Assembly: GCF_963678635.1 (NCBI RefSeq)
Contig: NC_087063.1
Span: 21,394,701 to 21,458,700, forward strand
DNA length: 64,000 nt
From: Symsagittifera roscoffensis
Lineage: Eukaryota > Xenacoelomorpha > Acoela > Convolutidae
Direction: 5' to 3'
A program made the translations under genes and the position numbers. Positions 25,201-40,200 of this stretch are shown here, piece by piece; positions within the stretch are counted from its first letter, which is position 1; each line of letters starts with the position of its first letter. The notes beneath the pieces were generated by a model that was not told the DNA's origin, did no database searches, and worked only from the letters and a program-made list of their open reading frames with translations.

Positions 25201-28200
25201 CTAAGTATTGATGACAAAATACTAACTGGTAGCTCTTAGCTGAATGTGAGATTTCGTCTCCGCTCCTACTTCAGAGGTCACACTGGCTTTACTATTCAAT
25301 CTGTCCAATGACACTCTCTGCTCGTCTATTCTTCCCACACTTTGTGCTTTGGTGATCAAGTCGTAGAGAGACTCGCACTCTTCAGCTCTGAAAGGGGGCT
25401 GTTTAGATCCATTCTTCGACCCACCCGCCTTTCTTCTCGCGGCAAGCACGAACGGATCGAATTCAAACTCGGATCCAGCTCTCGAGGCCCTCTGAAAATA
25501 TATAATGATTTCATTTTGAACAATGATTTCATACTGGATCGCGGCAGACAAAAATCCTGCAACCGCTGATAGGACCATGTAGAGAATTAGTGGGTGGCTA
25601 GCAAAAATGGAGATTCAATTATCGGATGTGAACTTAATTCACTTTCGATCATCAAACCAAGACACAATTTCGACTAAGAAATTTTCAATACATCATTCTC
25701 CTTTTGGAACAGTGATCAATATCGTCGCTGAAGCTTAAATTAAAGCTAAGCCATGCAAAAATAAATTCAAATTTAGTACTTCGCGGAAAAGGCATTTAGC
25801 GATTTTGTTGCCTTGCCCTTAAGCCATCAGGCGGTTTCTAAACCTTATTACGCACAGAATACAACGTAATCCATTGTACCCATTGTAAACAGACAAGAAA
25901 CTGCAATTCACAACTTCGCATATGCACAATGCGAAGTTGCACAAATCCAAGAAACTGCAATTCACAGACAAGAAACTGCAATTCACAACTTCGCATATAC
26001 ACAACAAAAGGCCATTTATATGCTTCTGTGCAAATTTTGCACAAAAGCATATATATGGCAGTCAGTTTTGAAACGGAGATTCAAGAAATACAAACCGGAA
26101 ATGATCTTTGCAAAAGTATTAGCTTCCTGCAAGATAAAAAACTCCTCTATAAAGCATCTCTATAACAAGCGTCAAATGTTTTCTCAACTGCGCCTTATTT
26201 TCTTAAATGTTTAACGGACACTGATAAGTTAATACCATTTAGCAATAATTGATTTTTACTAAAGCGGATAAAACGCATGCTATTAAATTACCATATAGCA
26301 ATAGAACTGCACACTTTTTAAAATGAGCACAAAAATGGAGCGCTGAAATGTGTGATTTGGGTTGAAGAAAAGTAAGCTCGCGTTAAAAGTCTTTGTTCGT
26401 ATGAAAACGCTCTTTCCATGTAATATAGTTTCGACGTAATAAAATTTCATTTCGCATACACAAACGAAAGCTTCATCTGCTGATTGTAAGATGCTTTTAT
26501 TTTCAAATATATAATATCCAACAACCGAAAACTGAAAAAGCGCGAATAAATATCACTGCTTTCCCGAAGCAACACACGGCCTGAATAAATTAATGCACTT
26601 AGTTCATCTGGCAAACAATTATGCTACTCGAATTTCATTGAAAAATCTAAGTTTTATCCTCCACTTTTCTCTCCATTTCCACTATTGCTATTGGAACGCG
26701 TACTTTGCTTTACTTCTAACAAAAGAAATCGAAGTAAGTTTCAGAAGAAATCAGAAGTCAAACTGCCAAAATATGAACTTGAGCATAAAAATCACACGAA
26801 TCACAGAAGACAACTTACTTCAATAGTCAGTTAAAAAAGGCAGCTTTTTGTTAATTGTAATGACTTGGAGAAACAAATCCATTCTTTCTTTCGCTAGCAA
26901 AAAACCTAAGTTGTACTTTAGTTGACCTATCAAAAGCATTTGACACTGTTGATCACCAAATCCTATTGCAAAAATCTGAAAGAAATGGCCTTTGGGGAGC
27001 TATCTACAATATGTTAGTGTCTTATCTTTCAAATAGGAGTCAAGCAGTGTTTACCAAAAATGGGAAAAGCAACTTCGAGAATATGGACACGGGAGTGCCA
27101 CAGGTCTCCATTATGGGACGAAGTTTTCTTTCTTTATATAAATGATCTTCCTAAAATTCGGAAACTGCTCATATAGCAATTTTTTCCGATGACACCAAAA
27201 TATACGATAAACTAAAAAAAAATCTCTCCGATCTTAAGAACAACTCCGTGGATGAGCTCAAAGTAATTAACGGAGATAAAAGGAAATTGATGAGCTTTGC
27301 ATCCAAATCAACGTCAAATAAAATCAATTTGGGAATCATTGAATTGGAAAAAGTCAATCTATCAAGTATCTGGGTATATATTAGGATGAAAAGTTAACAT
27401 TCAAAAATCATATCAATTTCGTAATAACCAAACTAACTTCAAACATATCAGTTCAAAGCGCTCTCAAAAACTTCTGAAACTATACAGACTTATAATCAAC
27501 CAACTCTTCAATACGGTGTTCTACTTCAAAGTTCTACATGCAAAACGAATGTAAAGAAAGTCAAATGGTCTCAAAAAAAATCAACAGATTCATTTTCTCA
27601 ATGAAAAAAAAAATCCGTCCCTAAAGGAAATTGCAGATAAATATAACATTTGTACAATAAAAGTATTGCATGTCTACGAATTTTCTTGAAACTTTTAAGC
27701 AAAATATTGACAAGGAGAATTATGCAAAGACATGAAAAATTAAAAACTTTCAAGACGGTATTTGATACAAAAGAAACAATATATTTTTAGATGCAATACA
27801 CGAAACAAAATCATCCAAAGAAATGAGATCCAGTCAAGGCAGAAAAAATAATTCCACTCCAGTCAGTAAAACTGGACAAAAAAATTTGAAAAGACATCTG
27901 CAATCTCACTCAAAGTAATGATCAAAGTTTCATGCACAAATTTTGAGATAACTTCATTCAAGAGAAGGACATTGGGGAACATATTCTTTGATAGTGGTAT
28001 AATTTCGTAATTCGAAAATGCATTTTTTTTGGTTTAGCTATTTTCTTTTGGATTGAAACCCACTTAGCTTTAACCTTATTAATTAACTAAAATTAATACG
28101 CGTAATAACAACATTACACAGAGGCTAAGTTGCGCTTCGCATACCCAAGCAAAAACAATATCGAAACGGCTACTGGAAAAAACTGAATGAGTAAAACTTT

Positions 28201-31200
28201 GAGTCTACAAAATTTCTTAAGTGACGCACGCCAATCAGGAGTCTACATAATTGCTAAGTGACGCAAGCCAACTATGACGCATTAGCAGTAACAGTCAATT
28301 TGAAAAGAAATTTGCCCACCAACATACCTCAATTTATAAAGCGGACGCATTTTAACTAGTATACGAAAAAGTTCATTCAAAAATCCGACCCTGCCCAGGT
28401 TCGAACCCTCTTATTTTGCTGCTGGTCTCCTTCCCTACCTCTACGCTACAGAACCATGATATCTTCAAGCTAAAGTGCTATTTGTAATATAATAGTCTGT
28501 GTTAAAATCCATAGCATTGCCTGTACTTAATATCTGGATCAAAACGAACCGTTTCAAAATGAACACATTTTATCGCAACAATATTTGCGTCACAACAATA
28601 TTTGCGACTTAGGTTGGGGAAAAAAGATAGTTCATACTATAACACAAGCATTGCTTGTGTAAACAGGACCTAACACTAGCCGAAAATAAAGAAGCAACAT
28701 ATGCTATTAAATTTCCTATGCTTAAATAAGCTTAAATATGAATAAATTGAAATATACCGAAGTGCCACCAAATGAGCACTTTTATTTGCGAAGTGTATTA
28801 TAATCTTCGTAATAATACACTTCCCTTCGCATGTGTAATAATCATTTACGGTTATGAATTTGTCCATGTACCAAATTGAAACAAATCTATTATTACAATG
28901 CTGATTTAAATTAACCGGACAAAACCCGTTAAACTTGAAATCTAAGACCCGTTTTTCTCAAATTGGGTTGAGTTTAGGTGAAAACTTAAGAAGACAAAAC
29001 TTGCTTAAAATTTTAGCAGAGTTAATACAGTGAAATTTGTTTTACGAAGTTCGGGCCCGAAATTTTATCCCAAAAATGGGTCATTTTGGCTTTTCTTAGT
29101 TAATCAAAAATTACGCCGAAAATACCCGGTCGATCACAGACATAATTATATCAAAGTGAGCCCCTTTCGTAGCCCAACAAACTTTAAGAAGGGTATAATC
29201 TCCAAAATTTTGTATAAGTTAATTTATTTTTGTTTGATAGACAAAAAAGGTCGTTTTTACTATATAAAATACCAACTTTTTATTTGAAAACTATTTTTAA
29301 ACAATTTGCAATTTTTTTTGGAGAAAATTCCCTTCATAAAGTTTGTTGGGCTACGTAAGGGGCTCACTTTGATATAATTATGTCTGTGTCGACCGGGTAT
29401 TTTCGGCGTAATTTTTTATTAACTAAGAAAAGCCAAAATGACCCATTTTTGGGGTAAAATTTCGGGACCGAATTTCGCAAATTACACCGTATTATTTCTG
29501 TTAAAATTTTAAGCAAGTTTTGTCTCCATAAGTTTTCACCTAAACTCAACACAACTTGAGAAAAATGCGTTTTAAATTTCGAGTTTAACGTGTTTTGTCC
29601 GGTTAATTTAAATCAGCACTGTAAAACAGTTCAAAATAAATCAATGAAAACTGCCCTACACCCATGTGCAATTTCATTTTCATTTTCTGACTTTCGATTC
29701 TAGACTAACTTTAATCTGAGGGCTTCTGAAAAACAACGGCCCCTGGACCTCTTTCACTGGTGTTCTCGGCTGCACGTCAACCTCATTCTTCATTTCAAAT
29801 TTCGGATCAACTTCAGAGTGATGGAAGCCATTTTGTTGAGGCTTTGCTTCGATGTTTGTTTTGTCCTTCATAATGTTTCGCTGAACTGATTGTTTGTACT
29901 GTGTGTGCCCGTTTATACCATTATAAGCTTCGCGACTATTGGCTGTGATATGCGAATCGGAATAGCTGCATTTGGGCAATATTTGTTTCTTCGCTCCGTT
30001 CTGTGATTGGCTGTGGCATTGTGTTCCATTGGAAATTGTATTTCTCTCCTCTCGTGTTGCGTGTGGAACCTCAGATTTTATTGATCTAAAAATTGAAAAT
30101 TTATGTCACTAGGGCATGAAATTTGCTATTTTGGGATAAGTCTAAATTTCTAGATTATTTGACCCACTGTCAAGTAGTGCATGCTTTTTACACTTCATTT
30201 TCAAACAATTTACTTCAAATCCATACAATATCCTCGCAATTACTTTGACACACACATTCCCACACAGATTTATTATGCATATACCATAGGACTGAACAAT
30301 AATCTAACACCAACTGAATAAATTTTATTTTTGATTTTTTGAAATTTTTTTCAACTTACACGTCTAGATCTGTGATATTAACTTCACAGTGTTCAGTGAA
30401 GTTAGCAGATGAGAATATGTTTGAGGCAGAGACTGGTTGCGTCTTATTTCCCAGCATGGTCGAACAGTGGTCGAAATATCCCCCTCCTTTGTTCTCACTT
30501 TCACCACCGCCACCAACACCATTAATAGTAGTTCCTTTAGTATCAAATTCATCCACACTGTCATCTAGATCAAAGTCGTTGTTTGTTTGCTGCTGAATAT
30601 TTTCAATGCAATTCGCCTCGTAGGCAATCGCGTCTGATATTTCGACACAGAGCTCGCCCGCTAGCTTGTAACCAATTACATCCCGCAGCTAAAACGAACA
30701 AAATATCACATTTGTCTTTTTCCTTCGAGTTACAAGCTGTGGTGTCATCAATTAAACCATTGGTAACAAGGGGAGAAGATGACGAGTAAACTTTCAGTTT
30801 TGAAATACTTTGTTCTGTAATTTTTAAGACTTAGGTTAAAGTGTTTATTGAGGACAGTTCCATTAATAGAATGAGTGATATTGAGTCTGAAACGAATGCT
30901 TATTATACACATAGTAGAGCTAGAGGTATTTTTTCATCTATTAACTGCCGGGACTAAGTATATAATAAATACCGAAAAACTTTCATTTCATTGTTTGCAG
31001 AAAAACTTTCTGATGCGACAATTCCCTTATTCCCGGTAAAAAAATTCAATTTCTTACATGCTAAAAAAAAGAAACAGGGTACGACAGAGACTCAAACCAC
31101 ACACCTTACCGTGCAAAGGCAACCACGTTTCCTCTAGACCAAGTGGAAGTGAGTGAGCATGGAAGTTATTTAGGTTCAACAAAGCAAAAGTTTCTTTTCT

Positions 31201-34200
31201 AGCTGACTTGCAAATAGATTGTTTTTGGAAAAAAGGCTAGTTCCCGACTAAAAGACTTTTTTCGCAAGTTTGACAGTGTTTCATACGGAATACCAAAATT
31301 ATTTTTAAAAATTATATTTTCGATTAAAATTTAAAACACTAATTCATTAAATGAGTTCAACGTGAAGAATGCTCAATTTCACGATTTAGGTGCCCAGTTA
31401 GTTGAGTAGTACTACAACTAGAAGAGCCCTCAGAGCATTTTAAATTATTACACAGAGGCGAAGCTGAGGTTCGCACCACTTGCGATACAAATGAAGGAAG
31501 CCGCTAAGTCGGAAAAAAGTCGAAAGTGTCGGTAAAACTAGATTGATCAAATTGAATAAGGCTAGTTTTGTAACAAAAAATGCACAGACAATAGAATGAG
31601 TAATAAGCATCAAAACAAAACTTATCAATCGATTACACAGCCGAAAATACCTCTGCAGAAACCCTTACATGCGACAAAAAATCAACAAGACTTCAGATTA
31701 TAAAAAGTCTCCTTCGTCCTAAAAACTTAAAAACCCCCCTCCTCCACAAAACTTAAAAACCTCCCTCCTCCTTAAGAACACGCACAAAAAAATTATCTAA
31801 TTGTCAAACAAAACAATATAAAACCCGTAAGCCGATTTAATAAAGGCGAAACCTATTGAGCCGGAAAAAAAAAGAAAAAAAATTTAGGACTTTTAAAAAG
31901 TTATGAAGTCCCCCTCACCCACAAAACACAGACACGCTCACAGACTTTTTTCACTCGTCAAAAGACGCAATATGAGGCCATTAAGCCGTCACAGGCGTTT
32001 TTTTATTACCTCCAGGCTAAGTGTGCCGGGAACGCTAAGAATATTGATGAACATTATGATCTGAACTTAATTGTACCATTTCTAGTTTTGACCATTCTGT
32101 GAACAAAGTTATTCACGGGAAAACAGTTAAGTACCCCATTGCAATACCCTTGCTTATCGCAAGCGTAAAGAGTTTCTTATTGCTGGGTAAATTAACCCTG
32201 TATGAAAAAAAAACTGCTGACTTGTTATTTGAATCATTCGAAAAAAAATTGGTGGTTTTAGGGATCTTTGAATTTCGAGAACATTTAATGATTGACACTT
32301 TTTTGAGAAAAATTATCCAATTTCAAAAACTGGATCAATAGGTAAACTTTTGTCCGCTGGCAAATCTGCAAATGAAATTCGACTTTCGAACTAGAATTCG
32401 ATCACATTTTTCATGACTTTTACACTTTTGCTGTTCGATTGTGGTGTTTGCCTTTCTTTTATTAACAAAAGAAATGAATTGACCTAAAAAAAACTTGCGC
32501 TTTCGTATTTAGAGATCGCATTTTGCCTAACTTATTATAGCAAATGAAGTTGAATTAAACCTATAGCTAAGTGCACTCAGAAAATCGTTATTAAGTGTAA
32601 ATACACTTCTGTAGTTATTAGAGCATTTTAAGACTTCTTCCTAAAAGAAACAAAAAATAACAAGACCTATATAAGAGCCAACGTTTAACAACTCAAAAAC
32701 AGTAAACTTTGCTTAAATGAAAAGAATTCCCATGTTTTGGAAATGAAGTCAACAAAAAATCAGCAGAGAAAAGGTAGTCCGACACAACTCGCATTTGCAA
32801 AAAATATCGACTTCCAAGCTTATTAAAAAAACAAAGGTCCGACCGGGACTCCAACGACTGAAACAATTGAGACGGCGCCTGGAAGTTATTGACGTTTCAC
32901 AATAATGCAAGGTCAATTTCTTAGATTTGTAAGATAAGTTGCTTTATTTCCCGATTATAAGTACACTTGCTCTCGCAAGTGAATAAATGGATGCAATTTT
33001 GACATCAAAATGTGGTTAAATGACAAACAATAATTCTCAAAAACATTCGAAAAATTGACGTTTTGATCTTTAACAATGGTAAGAATTTGGAAAGAAAAAT
33101 ATTTCTTTGAAATTTATTACTGTTTAGATTATCTGAATATGATGTTTTTTCAGTTGCTGTTGTTAATCATCTGATGTTGAAAATCTCAGAAATACAAAAT
33201 ATATTTATTAGAGACATTTAGTATTGATTATATTATACTTTTGATGTACATGTGTTTCGGGTGGACCTTATGTAGAGGCATGCAAAAAGCCTTTCCTCTA
33301 TCCCTTCCTGTATTATCTAAATATCATGACTAAATTTATCTGATTTAGTTTAAAATTGGCAAAATAGGCATTTACTTTTTTATATTTACAAGCTAACATG
33401 AAAATTGGAAACAGCTATATTAGTAGCATTTCTTTTTTAAAACTGAATCAAGTTGCAAAACGAATTTGAATGCATGGTGGTAATGTTGCTGTTAGTTTTG
33501 AATAAGTAACCGCTTTTAGCTTTAAATGCTACCATAATTATTCTCTTCAGCTAAGTTAATCAATGCATCCATTAAAAATGGTTGTTTTGTTCATCCTTTA
33601 CCTTCTGTGTCAAACTCTGGTATAGCTGGGCGTAATGAAGGGATTTCTGCAGTTCCCCCATTAATCGATACTGTTGGCACATGAAGCAGTACATGTGACT
33701 TTCTCCCACGCTAAAACCAAATCAAAGCCAATTTACTCCTACTTTTTCACTTTCAAACGGCTAAAAATTCCAAATAAGAAAACACGTACTCGTTCTTTAA
33801 AAAAATAAAATACACACTTCTACACCACTTCCTGTTTTGAAGGACGGATGAAAAAAGTAAACAAATGATATCTCAGGAGTATTGAAAGTGAACACTCACT
33901 CGTCCCCTATAGACCTGACCAAATCCAGGTACTTCAGGCTTAAGTCGATCGCCGCTTCGTCATCTTCTAATAAATGCATCACATTAGCCAGACTGTACAA
34001 GGCCTTTGCTTTCTTTGCAGTATCATTCAACTGTTCGGCTAAATAGAACGCCTCTTGGAACGAGTCGGCAGCCTCCATGTAATTCTTCATTGAGCAATAG
34101 ATGAATCCCAAGAAGCTTTTGGAGCTCTGCTGAATGACTTGATCTCCAAACTCGAGGCTAGTTTGAAGACACTGAAAAACAACAAAGCATTCAACACAAA

Positions 34201-37200
34201 AGACAAAAATATGGCAAAACAATATTCATGTCCATGAGACTCTTGCCACAGCAAACTTACAAAAAAAATTCAAACCTCCAACCAGTAAACATGTATTTTA
34301 GGTTATATGCGGCGAAGGCATACAAAAAGATCCAAAATGCATGAGTAATCTCCAACCGGAAAGAACGTAAGCCGTACTTTAAGGTGACAGAGTATAACTC
34401 AGATTCGGAAATGTCTTCAATGACGTGAGGCAAAAAGAATGTTGATACGTAAATTATTGAAATAAAAAAAAATTAAGAAAAATTGAATTAAAAAAGTCAA
34501 AAAGCATCGGCCGTACAACTTGACAGAGAGGCAAAGTTGCCTTTCACAAACATAATCAAAGGAATTTTTTCTATCCTCCTCCCACCCTCACACACAAAAT
34601 AACGTACACAGTACAATGCATTTTGAGCAGGAATAATTCGACGCCTACGCGTCAACAGAAAGTCAGTAAACCCCGAGCATTACTTATCCCAAATTGGCAA
34701 AACAATTGAGAAATAATTCGCAAATTGGTGAAAAAATTTTATTTTAACTTGAGCTCATTAGCTTTTAGATGATATTCATTTAAAAAATGCATCTAAGGAG
34801 GTTAAAGAAGTCGAAATATGTCAGCAGATTTAAAAAAAACCCAAAAAGCTATTTAAAAGGTACAATACAACGCTACATAATTCGCAGCTACTAACGTATC
34901 AATTAGACCAAAAAGCCTACCTAAATCAATTTGAAAAGATATCCAAGCCAAATTATTTTTCCCTTACTCGTTAACGAAAAAAAAACCCAGACCTATATAA
35001 GAGTATTCGTTCATGGCTCTTCAAAAAATTTTCATAGTGATCAGAACGTTAAAAAAATAAATTATCGGACTTCTGTGCCTATACTCAGCAGACATAGCCA
35101 ACGGACAGTTGGAAAAGAGTCAATGAACGAAAGTAAACAGAACAAATACGGACTTATTTTGAAAAAAATTCAAAATTCGAAGAAAAAATAGATGGCCTTA
35201 TATCTCTTTGAAATTCTAGAACATTTCATGATTGACCATCAACGTATTTTCAGCCTGAACAAAAAAACGGAAAAAATCATCGCGACCTATATAAGAGTCC
35301 GATCTACGTTCATCGGCTCTTAAAAAAACAATATATCTCAAGCAAAGTATCCTCTACAAAAATTTTACAAATGACTCCGCAAGTTGAACAAGACTGCTCG
35401 TATCAGTGCAAAGCCCTGAATTTTCCGACTGCCTTTTAAGATCTATGGAGCAGTAATCGCTTATAAACTGATACATGTTTTTGAAAATCATTCGTCCACA
35501 CACTATGTAAAACACAAAGTGATCTAATTCGCATGTAGCAAAGTCATAAATATACCAATAAACGATTTATAAGACGGATAAAATATCCGCTTATGCTTTA
35601 TTGACAACCTTTAAACCTTTCTAAATTTGCAGAAACAATCCCCAGTCGGATTCGAACAACAAGCCTTGGCTTTCTCAAGCAGATGTGTTACCTTTACACC
35701 AGATAGTCCTGTGGGTTGATTAAACTCAAAGTTATAACTAGCAGGCAGAAAAAGAACTAGGTTCAAAAAGTTTGAAAAAAAAAAACCTTCAGAAAACATT
35801 ATTCAAGACTTTTCTCAGAAAATCAAAAAAAGTCTTGAATAATGTTCTATGTGCGGAAACCAACGTCCAGAAACACAATCGACGGCGACTAGGAAAATTC
35901 AAAAAAAAAATAACAAGTGGCAACTGAACCGACAAAACTTGCATAATTTCCTAAAGAACCGAAAATATCATTGTTGTCACTTTGAACTATAAATTCTGTT
36001 CTAAAAATTTAAACGTTTTGTTCGATCCGTTACGAAGGATAAAATTTAGGCGTACCTTGAAACGACTCCAAATTAAGTCCCTAATCCAAAAATTTATGAG
36101 CCAAATCCATTTAAGTCGAATAAAACTTTCAAGAAAAAAAAATAGAAGAATATACGAAGTCAAGACAAGTAAAATTACAAATGGCAAGAGTAATTCAAAA
36201 CCCTAAAACTAAAAAGAAAATTGCGTATACAAAATCAATTCTACGATATGTCAACTAAGCCGACAAAACATAAGTGGACAAAGAATAGGCCGGAAAACTT
36301 CCAGTTTCAAGTTATCCAGGTTGGGTGCTGAAGACGCATAGAATTTGAATTCATTTTAAACCAAGATACAAATGATTCTGTTCATCAAAATGCTAATCCG
36401 AAAGAAGCCTATTTTCCGATTTGATAACGCTTGCTAATCGCAAGCTTAATAAATTCGAAAATTTTCAAAAGCTCTTGAGTTTCGATTTTTTTTTTCATTT
36501 TTTTTGTTGATTATACTTTTGATTGAGTGTTGTTACACAAAAAATAAGCTACACTTTAAAAACAAAAGCGAGAAAACGGCGAAAAATAGCTGTACAAAGA
36601 TTTTAAAAGAAAGAAAAGCGAAAGAACAGAAAAATCTAAAATGAAATAAAAAAGGGTCAAAGAAACAGGGAAAAATAATAACTTTCGCAAAAAATTGCCA
36701 ATATAAATTTCTAGTGAAAAACATAAGCTTACAGCTCTGTGAAAGACAAGAAAAGTTATAATTGAAAGTTTTTGAAAAAAAATTACCAAGTTGAGAAAAC
36801 TGGATCAATCCGTAATTTTTATGCTGCTGGTAGATCTAAAATTAAAAACTGACTTTCAAAACTAGACGTTGATCACGTTTTTCTTGACCTTTGCTGTTCA
36901 ATAGTGGAGTTAATTTTTTTAAGAACGAAAGCATTTGACTGAGCTTAAAAAGTCCTAATTCAAATTGCTAAAAAAAATACCAAATACAAGCATGAACAAA
37001 CTTCAACTTAATTTCCTGAAAAACCAAAAAAAAACATCACCTATATAAGAGTCTTCCTTAGGTTCCTTGACTTTTATAGACTAGCCACCCAATAACAGAT
37101 GTTAGTTATTTGCCAATCCTAATTGATTTTATTGCAAGTTCGGTTTAGAAAAGTGATTCGTAATAAAAATGAAACGTTTTTTTTATGCGTCAATTGTGCT

Positions 37201-40200
37201 TATTTCGGAGAGCGTATTTTGCCTTTCTTTTGACAAAAGAATTTGGATTGGGAAACACTTTCCCTGAAAAAAATCAATTCGGCCTCTGAAAAAAATTAAG
37301 TGTTCTTATGGCTTATTTTCCCGTAAATCGTATTTTATGTATGAACACAGAGGCAAAGCTGCCCTTCTCAAACACAAGCGAGGAAAATGCAAACAGAGCT
37401 CTAAATAGGCAAAACAAAAGTAAGGAAAAATTTTTTTTTAAAAACCTTGAAAAAAAATAGTGAGATTAGGAGTGTCACTTTCTCACATCTACTCTACGGC
37501 CGCTCGTAATTTCATTAACACTAGCCACCAATGAAGCAGATGAAGTTTCTATCAAAGTGCCAATGCTGCGCAGCAAAAATCCGACCAGTTAATGAGGAGT
37601 CTCAAGTCCACACATCTGCACCACAGTCACTTGGAAGTGAACCAGTAGCCCAGCTAATGCTGGATCACCTGTTTTAATATTTTGTAGCGAGACGAAAATG
37701 AGTAATTTTCAAAAAAAAATCAAAAAAATTTACGCAAAGTCCTAGTGATTTCTCTGCTAGTGATTTGCCGCTTATTAAAAGGAGAAAACAACTACTCGTT
37801 CTTCCTATTGAAGTCTTTATCTTAGATTTGGCGTAGCAGTTTTTGAAAAAAAAATGATATCATAGTTAGCTAGTAGTGCTCGAGATAAGTGATGAAAAAA
37901 ACGGTAAAATTTCAACAACAAAAAAATTGATTTTTCTGAAAATCATATCAGCTTGTCTGCAAGTAAATAAGGAAAAAAGATTGCGCAGGAAAAATCTGAG
38001 GATCATATTAGTTTCAATGAACTATCAACCTCAGAAACAGCAGAGTTTTAGAAAAAACAAGAATAAGTCTCCAAAAAACGAGCAAAAACTCAAAAATTGG
38101 ATGCTTTCTAAGGCCGTATTTTTTTTCCAAAACGCAGGGCATAGCCACTTGCGCATGAAAGATTTACATAACTAGTTTTTTGATATTGGTTAAACCCTTA
38201 ATCTCCGATTTGGCAGGGTAGTTATTGGGAAATGTTTTAAAAATTAACCAGAATCTCAAAAACTGAGAATATTTGAGGCGGTAAGTTTTTTCTACCAATT
38301 TTGGCGAATAGCCGATTAAGATGGTGAGATCCCTATAATTTGTTCTTTTGATTGAAACGCCCATCTCAGATTTGTGCAATTAATATTTGAGAAAAGGAAA
38401 AAAATTCAAAACAAATAGGTCAAAAAGCCCTCTTGACATTTCGAAGGCCGTAGAACGTGGGGTAAAATGAAAAGAGACTAGCGAAATATGCAAGCACATA
38501 TAAGAACACCCGGTTTTTCCATGGTTACCTATTTATTTGTCATAGTGTTAGACATTGAGTGGGCAACCAATAGAACGTCGTTTATTTACTGCAGATAAAG
38601 CTTAAAAGTTTCACAGAATATCTTGAATCTGATTTTATCAACACTTTATTTTTTGTACAATTGTAATTGTATTTCTGAAGAAATGATTTTTTATTTCTTT
38701 TTAAGTCGGTCTTTCAAAGCTTAACAAACACAATTTTTTATTATTCTCAGGTTTACATTACGAGAAGCTTTGAAAACAGTAGCATCAAAACGAAAGCCTT
38801 AAAACGCTAGGAAAAAGATTGGTTTTTGAAACTGTAGCATCAAATACCTCTTTGAAACGCTATAAAAAGATTAAAAATATATATTAAAGATAAAAAAATA
38901 ATGGAGATAATTGAATCCATCGAAATGATTATATTCTACAACTAAAAATTGATAAATAGCTTTAAATTTGTTGAAAAAATGACAGCTTTGCCAGAAACTT
39001 TTACACAGAAAAAATGGCATTTAGCTTGACAAAATAAGGAAGGACGCCCTTGGAGCCGAAAACCTGGATCTAAAAATTTTCCTTAAACTTTACTGAAATT
39101 CAGCTCAATTGCAGGTACTCTTTTAACTTCTGCTGAATACACAATCAAAAGCAAGTAAAGAAAATTCAGTCGACAAAACGTCAACAAGCCAACAGAAAAA
39201 AGAACTCTCAGTGAATTCGAAATCGAAAAAAAATTATGCCTCTTTCAATTTGAAGAAAATTTTATTATTGTTACTTCTTTCATAAACCTAACATTTCTAA
39301 CAAACACTTAGAAAAAAGTCAAAGAACGCAATGAAACAAAAAACGACCGACTCAATTTTTGGAAAAAAATTCAACCTTCAAATTAAAAGAAAAATACGGC
39401 CTTAAAGAACTATTTGAGATGGACACTCATTTGATTAATATAACTCAATTAGAGAGTACTTGATCAAAATATATATTTTACATTCCGCTAGGAAATCTAA
39501 AAGTTCAAATCCTCTTCGAAACTAGAAGTCGTTCTTGCGCCAATTCTGCTTTCAAAATTGGAGAGCAAATTTTGCTTTTCATTCAGCAAAAGAATTTGGA
39601 TTATGACAAACTTTTTCCTGAAAAAAAAATAACTCTTCACTAGGTTCACTGACACTTATTAATTAAAATCATATTTCACTCAATTCAAATTTCAAAATCT
39701 ATTTGAAGTCATTCACGTTTTGGCGCCATTCTCACTTTTTTGGAGAGCGTACTTTGCCTTCCTTTTAGCAAATACTTTTGAGTTAAACTTTGAGAAATCA
39801 AATTTCGCACCGCAAAAAATCAAAATCGAGCATGAACAACTTGCCCATTTCCTATTTTAAAAAATCAACAAGACATAAATTTCTTGACTACTTTTTTCAT
39901 TGACACTTGAAAAAGTTTTTAAAAAAGATGTTCACAGATTTTAAAAAAATTAGCTGCCGATTATAAGACACTTGATATCGCAAGTGTAATGAATAACTGA
40001 CTTCTAGTTGGCAAGAGAGTGCTTCCTCCAGGTGGCCTAACTTAAAGTAGACGTGTGACAGAGTTCCACTGACTTTTCCCACCAAGGGCGCATCTTTTGC
40101 CACTCCTACGATCGCTTTGTACCTCCTGAAAACACATCGCGTATAGTCTATAGGTATTCAGCCCCGCTTCACGGGTATGAATCATTCTGAAACTAATGAA

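Larger units (their letters stand above)
32640..37090. repeat. Dispersed repeats with ACCTATATAAGAG plus hairpin
   Basis: The TATA-box-like phrase ACCTATATAAGAG occurs at about 32,666, 34,989, 35,285 and 37,037, always on the plus strand and after an A-run. In three copies a stretch complementary to TAAGAGTC follows 20-30 bases later (GGCTCTT or GACTTTTATA), so RNA could form a stem-loop. A second shared block, TTTGCCTTTCTTTT.ACAAAAGAA, lies near 32,452, 37,209 and in weaker form 39,580 and 39,758. These look like pieces of one decayed element family. Confidence 0.5.

Noticed and set aside
25890-26060. CRISPR-like array
   Set aside because: Only two direct copies with no spacer series are present, in eukaryotic intronic DNA.
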